Part shown: piece by piece, positions 1-5,053 of the stretch
How the letters are laid out: each line of letters opens with the position of its first letter
Numbering within the stretch: position 1 is the stretch's first letter
Assembly (NCBI GenBank): GCA_016302655.1
Contig: JAEDNF010000056.1
Location: 1-8,628, forward strand
Direction: 5' to 3'
Source: Oscillospiraceae bacterium
GTDB lineage: Bacteria; Bacillota; Clostridia; Oscillospirales; Ruminococcaceae
DNA length: 8,628 nucleotides
Translations under genes and position numbers: made by a program
Notes under the pieces: model-generated
The model's input: only the letters and a program-made list of their open reading frames with translations
Databases searched by the model: none
What the model was told of the DNA's origin: nothing

Positions 1-2
1 AC

Positions 3-65
3 ACTAAGTTAATAAACTCGGATAGCGTACCCGAGGAGTTAAACTTTGAAGTTAGCAGTAATTAG
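3..65 (+). CDS. Possible C-terminal end of an upstream gene (partial, runs off the window)
   Basis: Frame 3 is open from the first complete codon to a TAG at 63-65 and would encode about 20 hydrophilic, acidic residues ending in EVSSN. The other two forward frames stop within the first 13 bases. Codons such as ATA, CCC and GAG resemble those of the genes downstream, and a strong terminator lies about 50 nt after the stop, which is where a gene's 3' end would be expected. The fragment is too short to recognise a family, so no function is offered. It could equally be non-coding sequence that is open by chance. Confidence 0.35.
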   Translation, partial: TKLINSDSVPEELNFEVSSN

Positions 66-117
66 ATATAATTGCCCAAATCCTTATTTGATTGCAAATA
101 GGTTTATCGATAGTCTG

Positions 118-142
118 AGGCGTACCTTCGGGTGCGCCTTTT
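118..142 (+). terminator. Rho-independent terminator with UUCG tetraloop
   Basis: A 9-bp stem (118-126 with 131-139, one G-T wobble) closes the loop TTCG inside C-G, the exceptionally stable C(UUCG)G tetraloop. It runs straight into TTTT and further T-rich sequence. A weaker hairpin just upstream (83-90 with 95-102, loop ATTG) may assist. On the minus strand the hairpin has no T-tract after it, so it acts in the + direction. It should end transcription from the gene upstream of the window and isolate the flgM promoter. Confidence 0.85.
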
Positions 143-180
143 GTGTTACCCGTTTTGCCGTAATTTATCATAATAACAGC

Positions 181-217
181 AAAAAAATCGGATTTTTTCT
201 TAAAAAAAGCCGCAAAA
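181..217 (+). promoter_or_regulatory. Phased A/T tracts upstream of the sigma-28 promoter (possible curved DNA or UP-like element)
   Basis: Four homopolymer tracts follow one another: A at 181-187, T at 193-198, A at 202-208 and A at 214-217. Their centres are about 11.5, 9.5 and 10.5 bp apart, close to one helical turn, which is the arrangement that gives intrinsic DNA curvature. The last tract ends directly before the -35 element, where the RNA polymerase alpha C-terminal domains usually contact an UP element. The tracts are seen in the sequence; the regulatory role is inferred. Confidence 0.45.
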
Positions 218-220
218 CGA

Positions 221-247
221 TAAACTTTAACGCAAAACTGCCGATAA
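221..247 (+). promoter_or_regulatory. Sigma-28 (FliA/SigD-type) promoter for the late flagellar operon
   Basis: The -35 element TAAA (221-224) and the -10 element GCCGATAA (240-247) are separated by exactly 15 bp. This is identical to the classical flagellar sigma-28 consensus. Transcription should begin about 7 nt downstream, near 254-257, leaving a leader of roughly 46-50 nt before the flgM start. The position, just after a terminator and just before flgM, fits a class of genes switched on after hook-basal-body completion. No comparable consensus with correct spacing was found elsewhere in the window, so it probably drives all ten genes. Confidence 0.88.
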
Positions 248-302
248 AATATATGTAGAAGCATATTAATAGGCTGATTTTGCCCGAAGGGAGCTGAAAC
301 AA

Positions 303-572
303 ATGGAGATAAAGAATATCAGCGGTGTTGTTAATGTTTACAACAGAATGAAAATGAACAGCGGAAAGTCTAAGGTTGCTCCCGCAGAGAAGAAGACAGA
401 TAAGATAGAGTTCAACTTTGCACGCAGTGTTGACGCCGCAAAGGCAGACCTTGCCGCAAAGGTAAGCGAGAACGCTTCCGAAGAGCGCATAAATGCACTC
501 AGCGAAAGCGTAGCAAGCGGAAGCTATGATGTAAGCCCCGAGGCCATAGCTGACTCGATCCTTATGTTCTGA
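303..572 (+). CDS. flgM: FlgM, anti-sigma-28 factor
   Basis: This 89-residue protein has the size and layout of FlgM. The N-terminal half is polar, Lys-rich and probably disordered (about residues 1-45). The C-terminal part holds two predicted helices that in the family bind sigma-28: residues around EERINALSESVASG, and the closing SPEAIADSIL segment, which is the family hallmark. FlgM holds sigma-28 inactive in the cytoplasm until the flagellar export apparatus switches specificity and secretes it. An AAGGGAG ribosome site (287-293) sits 9 nt before the ATG. It is the first gene after the sigma-28 promoter, so it represses its own transcription. The gap to flgN is 20 nt. Confidence 0.93.
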   Translation: MEIKNISGVVNVYNRMKMNSGKSKVAPAEKKTDKIEFNFARSVDAAKADLAAKVSENASEERINALSESVASGSYDVSPEAIADSILMF

Positions 573-592
573 CAGCGGAAAAGGAAGCACCT

Positions 593-1072
593 ATGACTAT
601 TGAAACAGCAGATAAAGTTATCAGATTTATGGAAAAATACAACGGAGCATATCGTGATATGGTAGCTTTCCTTACCGAGAAACAGGCAAAGGTGATGGCA
701 GACGATCTTCTGTGGCTGCTTGACTCGGTTGAAGACGAACAGGCTCTTGTGATGAAGATACAGGCCGAGGAAAATGCCCGTACCGCACTCTTTAATGAGC
801 TTGGTCTCGGAGAGATAAAGGCAAAGCAGCTTATCGAAGACGCTCCCGATGAAAGAAAATCAAAGCTTACTCTGCTTTATGACGAGCTTACGGGATACAT
901 AGCAAGGATAAAGCAGCTGAACAATATTATCGTAGAAACGGTAGAAAAGAAATTGTCGGTTCAGGAGGAACTGATGAAGAAGACAGGGATGACACTCACA
1001 GAGACCTATAACGGCTACGGTGCAAAGATAAAGCACACTTCGGCGCCGAAAGGATTTATAGGCAACATTTAA
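593..1072 (+). CDS. flgN: FlgN-type export chaperone for FlgK and FlgL
   Basis: The product is a 159-residue, almost wholly helical, charged protein without a signal peptide or membrane segment. Heptad-like helices run through about residues 1-60 and 75-130, followed by a less structured tail with Tyr, Gly and Lys. FlgN proteins are small cytoplasmic helical chaperones that bind the C-terminal helices of the junction proteins FlgK and FlgL and deliver them to the export gate. Sequence conservation in this family is low, so the call rests on helical character, size and position: the gene sits between flgM and flgK, as yvyG does in B. subtilis. AAGGAAG (581-587) precedes the ATG by 5 nt. A perfect 12-bp palindrome (1039-1050) falls in its 3' end. 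Confidence 0.8.
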   Translation: MTIETADKVIRFMEKYNGAYRDMVAFLTEKQAKVMADDLLWLLDSVEDEQALVMKIQAEENARTALFNELGLGEIKAKQLIEDAPDERKSKLTLLYDELTGYIARIKQLNNIIVETVEKKLSVQEELMKKTGMTLTETYNGYGAKIKHTSAPKGFIGNI

Positions 1073-1084
1073 TTCGGAGGATAA

Positions 1085-2644
1085 ATGAGAGCATCATTTT
1101 TAGGTTTAGAGGTTCAGAAAAGATCGGTTCAGATGGCGCAGAAGGCGCTGGATGTAACCGGTAACAACCTGTCGAATCGTGATACGGTAGGATATACAAG
1201 ACAGCGTCTTGATGTATATTCCAACTACATGAATATGAACGGAATATACACCACAAAGCTTGCCCGTCTCGGCCTTTCAAGCCAGGGCGTATTTGCAAGC
1301 GGTGTAAGTCAGACAAGAGATGCATACCTTGACAAGCGCTACAGAGACACTAACTGCTATGTAGGCGAATATAACCAGCAGGCGTCGATCATGAGCGAGA
1401 TAGAAACAACGCTCACCAACTTCTCGGATACATACGATGACATCGGTATGGCGTATCAGTTCGACCAGTTCAAGTCGGCTCTGCGCAAATATGCAGAGGA
1501 CAGCGCCGACAGAGAAGAGCTTGCAAGCGTAGTAAGAAACCAGGCGTACAATATCTGCAAGCTGTTCCAGCAGCAGAGCACCGATTTAAAGGACCTTGAG
1601 AATCAGACGCTGTACGACCTGCACTCGTCGCTTGAAGACGCAAACCGCATCATAAACGAGATAGTAGAATACAACAAGCAGATAGTAAACGAATATGCGA
1701 TAACAGGCGCAGACCTTATATATAACGGCTTGTCCGTAACAGGCGGCTACGGTCCCAACGAAATACTTGACGCAAGAAACAATCTTATCGACCAGCTCAG
1801 CGAGTTCGGCGACATTCATGTTGACGACAATTTTGACGGCTCGGTAAAGATCACAATGGGCGGTCTTATGATAGTAGACGGAGAGAAGAGCAATCTTTTC
1901 GTTACCGGAAAGGACTTTGATGCATTTGTAGCAAAGTACGAAGAAAACGATGCGGCTGTACTGAAGCTCAATGACGGAAACGAGATGATACTCGGCGGAG
2001 GAACGCTCAAGGCTTATTCCGATATGATAAACGGAAACGGCCCGTATGCAACAGGCAAGCAGAACACGGAGTACGGCATCAAGTATTATCAGTCGGCGAT
2101 AGACGAGTTTGCTAACAAGTTCGCAGGCCTTATGAATACGCTAAACGGAATTGACAATGCGGCAGACCGTGAGATGTTCACAAGTGCTGACGGTTCGCCG
2201 ATAACAGCGGCAAATATCAGGATATCCGACGCATGGCTCAAGGACGCTACAATGATAGCGAAGATATACAACGAAGCAACAGGCGCTTATGACTATCCCA
2301 TAAACCTCGACGGCAATGCGGTAAACAAGCTCCTGCTGAGCATGGATGATCCGATACTGATAGGCGACGGAGATTATGAGGGTTCAAGCTATGACTTTAT
2401 ACTCTTCATAAACAACCGCCTGGCACAGAATATCGAGTTTGCTGAGAAGCAGTGCGATATGTACACCGAAACGGCAACCTCGCTTCTTGACAGCAGAGAC
2501 GCTGTAATGGGCGTATCCGAGACCGAAGAGGGCGTAAATATGATGAACTACTCCAAGTGGTTCAATGCATCGTCAAGAATGCTCACAACCCTTGATGCCG
2601 CACTCGAAACAATAATCGAAAAAATGGGTCTTGTCGGCAGATAA
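1085..2644 (+). CDS. flgK: FlgK, hook-filament junction protein 1 (HAP1)
   Basis: FlgK forms the first ring joining hook and filament outside the cell and is exported by the flagellar type III system. At 519 residues it has the usual Firmicutes length. Residues 1-45 carry the axial-protein N-terminal helix with the signature GNNLSNRDTVGYTRQR (26-41), the local form of the common GNN-(A/S)N-x-x-T-x-GY-(S/T)RQ motif. The last 44 residues (476-519), with GVSETEEGVNMMNY and a FNASSRMLTTLDAALETII helix, form the conserved C-terminal D0 helix. The middle is a variable, surface-exposed domain. CGGAGG (1075-1080) lies only 4 nt before the ATG, 12 nt after flgN, which suggests translational coupling to its likely chaperone. 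Confidence 0.95.
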   Translation: MRASFLGLEVQKRSVQMAQKALDVTGNNLSNRDTVGYTRQRLDVYSNYMNMNGIYTTKLARLGLSSQGVFASGVSQTRDAYLDKRYRDTNCYVGEYNQQASIMSEIETTLTNFSDTYDDIGMAYQFDQFKSALRKYAEDSADREELASVVRNQAYNICKLFQQQSTDLKDLENQTLYDLHSSLEDANRIINEIVEYNKQIVNEYAITGADLIYNGLSVTGGYGPNEILDARNNLIDQLSEFGDIHVDDNFDGSVKITMGGLMIVDGEKSNLFVTGKDFDAFVAKYEENDAAVLKLNDGNEMILGGGTLKAYSDMINGNGPYATGKQNTEYGIKYYQSAIDEFANKFAGLMNTLNGIDNAADREMFTSADGSPITAANIRISDAWLKDATMIAKIYNEATGAYDYPINLDGNAVNKLLLSMDDPILIGDGDYEGSSYDFILFINNRLAQNIEFAEKQCDMYTETATSLLDSRDAVMGVSETEEGVNMMNYSKWFNASSRMLTTLDAALETIIEKMGLVGR

Positions 2645-2663
2645 GCGGAAAGGAACCTGATAT

Positions 2664-3659
2664 ATGAGAATTACTCAGAGTATGACAAACAGACGATATA
2701 TGTCGCAGCTTAACGCCGCACTTGAAAGAAAAAATGCGTCTGAGAGAAAAATAAATTCAACAAAGAGATATAACAGGGCAAGCGAAGACCCGATAAGCGC
2801 CGCTAAAGCGCTCAGAACACGCAAGGCTATCGCCAATACGGAGGACTATCTTTCAAACTTAGATACAGCCGAGCAGATATATAACGGTGCCGACAGCGCA
2901 CTTATGAGCGTAAATGAGATACTTGACAGCATTATCGAAAAAGTAACCTATGCCGCAAACGGAACTCAGCATGACGAGGATGAAGAGATTCTGGCTCAGA
3001 CTGTTGAAACCTATGCAGATGAGATAGTAAGGCTGTTCAATGTCGATATAGCCGAGAGAAGAGTTTTCGGCGGTGTAAACAACGACACTACGATATTCAA
3101 GATAGAAAATGTAGGCGGAAACAAGACCGTAACTTATAACGGCGTGGATGTAAACTCGCTTGACGATCCCTCAGAGTTCCCCTTTTCCGAGACAAGCTTT
3201 ACGGATATAGGCACCGGAATGGTGATAGATCCGGCAACCGGAAGAGTCGATCCGCAGTCCGCACTTCCCGTTACTTTCAACGGAGCCGCAATAACCGGCT
3301 GCGGCAGGGATGAAGACGGAGATGCGAAGAACATAATCCAGATAACGCTTGATGCGGCAAACGCAGTTAGGCAGGGCGACAAGATAGCGGCGATGGATTA
3401 TATCGATAAGCTGAGAGCCGCACAGACAAGCGTAAGCGTGGCTCATGCCGATATAGGAAACAAGCAGGAGTATATCGAATACAACAAGAACCGTCTTACA
3501 AGCAATATGGAAACACTGCTTGAACAGCAGAACAATCTTGAAGGCACGGATATGGGCGCAGAAACCACAAACTGGAAAACGCTTGAGGCTATATACAATG
3601 TCTCGCTCCAGTTTGCTTCTTCTGTGATACCAATGAGCATATTTCAGTTTATTTCATAA
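2664..3659 (+). CDS. flgL: FlgL, hook-filament junction protein 3 (HAP3)
   Basis: FlgL sits between FlgK and the flagellin filament and belongs to the flagellin superfamily. The N-terminus opens with MRITQSMTNRRY and contains the S-E-DP-x-x-A signature (about residues 40-46, ASEDPISAAKAL) shared by FlgL and flagellins. The C-terminal 80 or so residues form the partner helices, including ADIGNKQEYIEYNKNRL and a closing helix related to the family's M-x-x-x-x-A-x-Y-x-x-SL motif (here LEAIYNVSLQFASSVI). The length of 331 residues is slightly above typical, with a short beta-rich middle (about 140-215). AAAGGA is placed 10 nt before the ATG. It follows flgK by 19 nt and is followed by the operon's longest gap. 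Confidence 0.95.
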   Translation: MRITQSMTNRRYMSQLNAALERKNASERKINSTKRYNRASEDPISAAKALRTRKAIANTEDYLSNLDTAEQIYNGADSALMSVNEILDSIIEKVTYAANGTQHDEDEEILAQTVETYADEIVRLFNVDIAERRVFGGVNNDTTIFKIENVGGNKTVTYNGVDVNSLDDPSEFPFSETSFTDIGTGMVIDPATGRVDPQSALPVTFNGAAITGCGRDEDGDAKNIIQITLDAANAVRQGDKIAAMDYIDKLRAAQTSVSVAHADIGNKQEYIEYNKNRLTSNMETLLEQQNNLEGTDMGAETTNWKTLEAIYNVSLQFASSVIPMSIFQFIS

Positions 3660-3671
3660 TGACTGACACTC

Positions 3672-3696
3672 TTATCTCTGTGACAGGCAGAGATAA
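3672..3696 (+). other. Intra-operon hairpin between flgL and the DUF6470 gene
   Basis: A perfect 9-bp inverted repeat (3672-3680 with 3688-3696) with a 7-nt loop, TGACAGG, fills the only long gap in the operon (3660-3719). A further C-G pair is possible across a one-base bulge (3671 with 3698). The sequence after it is purine-rich, with no T-tract, so it is not a standard intrinsic terminator. Possible roles are mRNA stabilisation or processing between the FlgK/FlgL part and the FliW/CsrA part, or a protein-binding site. The structure is seen in the sequence; any role is inferred. Confidence 0.55.
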
Positions 3697-3705
3697 AGAC
3701 TAATG

Positions 3706-3714
3706 GGGAGGAAG
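3706..3714 (+). promoter_or_regulatory. Strong ribosome binding site of the DUF6470 gene
   Basis: GGGAGGAAG, preceded by ATG, is one of the best Shine-Dalgarno matches in the operon and ends 5 nt before the ATG at 3720. It lies 9 nt downstream of the hairpin at 3672-3696, so it stays accessible when the hairpin forms. This supports independent translation initiation here rather than coupling to flgL, which stops 60 nt upstream. Confidence 0.7.
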
Positions 3715-3719
3715 ATACA

Positions 3720-4346
3720 ATGAATCCGAATTTGCTTAAGATTACAAGTATACCGATAAGCATTGAGGTAAATGTAACAAACGGCACGCTCAAAGCGCCC
3801 GAAGACAAAGAGCCGCTGAAGATCGATATTAACCGCACTCCCGGCGGCTACAAGATGGAGAGCAGACCGGCACAGATCAAAATTGACACCTATGCGGCAC
3901 GCTCAAGTATGGGATACGGCGAATACAACGCTTCCGATTTCAATCAGAACGAGGCTAACAGAGGCTTCAAGATCGCATATCAGGGCGTAGCAAGAATAGT
4001 AAGCGAGGGCGACCAGCTCGCAAGAGGAGTATCGCCGTCAGAGATAGCCGCACAGCAGATGCGTGCAGGCACATCTATCGAAACGGTGGTAGATTTTCTT
4101 CCCAAGGGCGGTGCAGATGTATCCTTTGATAAAGGTACGCTCAGCCTCAATTACACACCCACCGATATAAATATCGACTGGGAGAATATCAATTCATCTG
4201 TTGTGGAATTTGTTCCGGGCAACATTGAGTTCATAGTAAAGGAACACCCCAGGGTAGAGATACAGTATGTCGGCGATCCTATTTATGTTCCGCCGAGTGC
4301 AAATCCCAATTACGAGCCGCCTAAGAAGCTCGATACTAAAGGCTGA
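3720..4346 (+). CDS. DUF6470 family protein (YviE-like), flagellar operon protein of unknown function
   Basis: This 208-residue soluble protein has no signal peptide or membrane segment. Size, position between flgL and fliW, and local motifs match B. subtilis YviE (DUF6470), whose function is not established. The N-terminal part (about 1-65) is a series of short alternating beta stretches punctuated by Pro, such as ISIEVNVTNGTL and RPAQIKIDTY. The middle (about 82-128) is helical and contains the recognisable AYQGVARIVSEGDQLARG segment. The C-terminal part (about 130-195) returns to beta stretches, for example GTLSLNYTPTDINIDW, and the tail is Pro-rich. The beta stretches on either side resemble each other, suggesting an internal repeat. 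Its neighbours are junction proteins on one side and the FliW-CsrA switch on the other; no mechanism can be read from the sequence. Confidence 0.82.
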   Translation: MNPNLLKITSIPISIEVNVTNGTLKAPEDKEPLKIDINRTPGGYKMESRPAQIKIDTYAARSSMGYGEYNASDFNQNEANRGFKIAYQGVARIVSEGDQLARGVSPSEIAAQQMRAGTSIETVVDFLPKGGADVSFDKGTLSLNYTPTDINIDWENINSSVVEFVPGNIEFIVKEHPRVEIQYVGDPIYVPPSANPNYEPPKKLDTKG

Positions 4347-4354
4347 TACAGCCG

Positions 4355-4360
4355 AAAGGA
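4355..4360 (+). promoter_or_regulatory. Ribosome binding site that decides the fliW start
   Basis: Two in-frame ATG codons, at 4369 and 4375, could start fliW. AAAGGA at 4355-4360 is 8 nt from the first and 14 nt from the second, so the first is favoured. The difference is only two residues (Met-Ser). Confidence 0.7.
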
Positions 4361-4368
4361 AACGGTAA

Positions 4369-4812
4369 ATGTCAATGGAGATAATGACCAGAGATTTCGG
4401 ACTTATAAATGTTGAAGAAGATAAGATATTCAATTTCCCGTCGGGCATATTTGCATTTGAAGATTGCAGACAGTTTGCGCTTATCAGCCCTCTCGGAGAG
4501 AATGTATATCCTATGTGGCTTCAGTCAACGGAAAATGTTACGCCGTGCTTTATCGTTTTCGATCCGGCAACCATAGACGGAGCGTATAAAATTACGCTCA
4601 ACAGTTCGGAGAAAAAGCTGCTTAAGATAAACGATGATACCAATATCAGATGTTTGTCAATAGCAGTCGTACCCGAGGATTACAAAAAGACTACGGTTAA
4701 CATGAAGTGCCCCATAGTCATAAATGCAGACGAGAGAATAGCCGCACAGGTAATTCTTCCCGAAAAGTATGAGATCCGTCTGCCGATATATGTAGAGAAA
4801 GGGGCGGAATAA
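4369..4812 (+). CDS. fliW: FliW, flagellar assembly factor and CsrA antagonist
   Basis: FliW is a small cytoplasmic beta-barrel protein. In B. subtilis it binds CsrA and blocks its RNA-binding activity, and it is titrated by unexported flagellin, so flagellin translation follows demand. The 147-residue product shows the family landmarks in order: an F-P-x-G-I-F-A-F-E-D segment (about 23-32), PMWLQSTENVTPCFIVFDP (about 48-66) and the C-terminal block TVNMKCPIVINADERIAAQVIL (about 109-130). It follows the DUF6470 gene by 22 nt. Its TAA stop is directly followed by the csrA ATG with no base between, which fits co-translation of two proteins that bind each other. Confidence 0.95.
   Translation: MSMEIMTRDFGLINVEEDKIFNFPSGIFAFEDCRQFALISPLGENVYPMWLQSTENVTPCFIVFDPATIDGAYKITLNSSEKKLLKINDDTNIRCLSIAVVPEDYKKTTVNMKCPIVINADERIAAQVILPEKYEIRLPIYVEKGAE
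4798..4804 (+). promoter_or_regulatory. csrA ribosome binding site inside the end of fliW
   Basis: AAAGGGG within the last fliW codons is the only Shine-Dalgarno-like stretch before the csrA ATG at 4813, followed by GCGGAA. Because it lies in translated fliW sequence and the junction reads TAAATG, ribosomes finishing fliW can reinitiate on csrA. This is the tightest junction in the operon. Confidence 0.65.
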
Positions 4813-5040
4813 ATGCTTGTTGTAACACGAAAGACCGATGAAAGTCTGACGATATCCGACAACATTGAAATAACCGTTCTCGAAATCACAAAGGATAGAG
4901 TCAAGATAGGCATATCGGCACCAAAGGATATTAAAATAATCAGAAACGAGCTGAGAGACGCTCAGGATATGAACAAAGAGTCCTCGCAGGCTCTGCCTAA
5001 AGCGGCAATGGAAGCGCTGCTGGGCATAAAGAAAGACTGA
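4813..5040 (+). CDS. csrA: CsrA, RNA-binding translational regulator
   Basis: The 75-residue product aligns over its first 47 residues with the CsrA/RsmA family: MLVVTRK at the start, ESLTISDNIEITVLEI, then VKIGISAPKDIKIIRNE. The beta-1 Arg6 and the beta-5 Arg44 used for GGA RNA recognition are both present. The family's usual Leu4 is Val, and the His that commonly precedes Arg44 is Ile. A polar C-terminal extension (about 48-75) ends in a short helix, as in Firmicutes homologues. CsrA dimers bind ANGGA motifs, often in hairpin loops over ribosome sites; the known B. subtilis target is the flagellin leader. No flagellin gene is present here, so that target would act in trans. FliD begins 13 nt downstream. 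Confidence 0.96.
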   Translation: MLVVTRKTDESLTISDNIEITVLEITKDRVKIGISAPKDIKIIRNELRDAQDMNKESSQALPKAAMEALLGIKKD

Positions 5041-5053
5041 AAGGAAGATAGTT

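Noticed and set aside
17..35. Inverted repeat CTCGG/CCGAG with a 9-nt loop at the window start
   Set aside because: The stem is only 5 bp, has no T-tract, and probably falls in coding sequence of the upstream gene.
46..258. A 70-codon + strand open frame starting at TTG, crossing the terminator and promoter
   Set aside because: It starts at a TTG without a good ribosome site, runs through a strong terminator hairpin and the sigma-28 promoter, and its translation is not protein-like.
168..590. A 140-residue minus-strand open frame over the promoter and flgM
   Set aside because: It covers the sigma-28 promoter and the whole of flgM in antisense and resembles no family I know. FlgM is well supported on the + strand.
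2197..2204. A GCCGATAA identical to the sigma-28 -10 element inside flgK
   Set aside because: There is no TAAA 15 bp upstream. The genome's liking for CCG-ATA codon pairs makes such matches common in coding sequence.
2771..2796. TAAC-N14-CCCGATAA in flgL resembling a sigma-28 promoter
   Set aside because: The spacing is one base short, both elements carry a mismatch, and it sits inside a coding region over Pro-Ile codons with no gene start nearby.
3447..3454. GCCGATAT in flgL resembling a SigD -10 element
   Set aside because: The nearest TAAG is only 10 bp upstream and no -35 element is found at the proper distance.
3703..3723. A six-codon upstream frame (ATG to TGA) overlapping the DUF6470 start
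   Set aside because: Its first codons are the Shine-Dalgarno sequence of the real gene and it has no ribosome site of its own.
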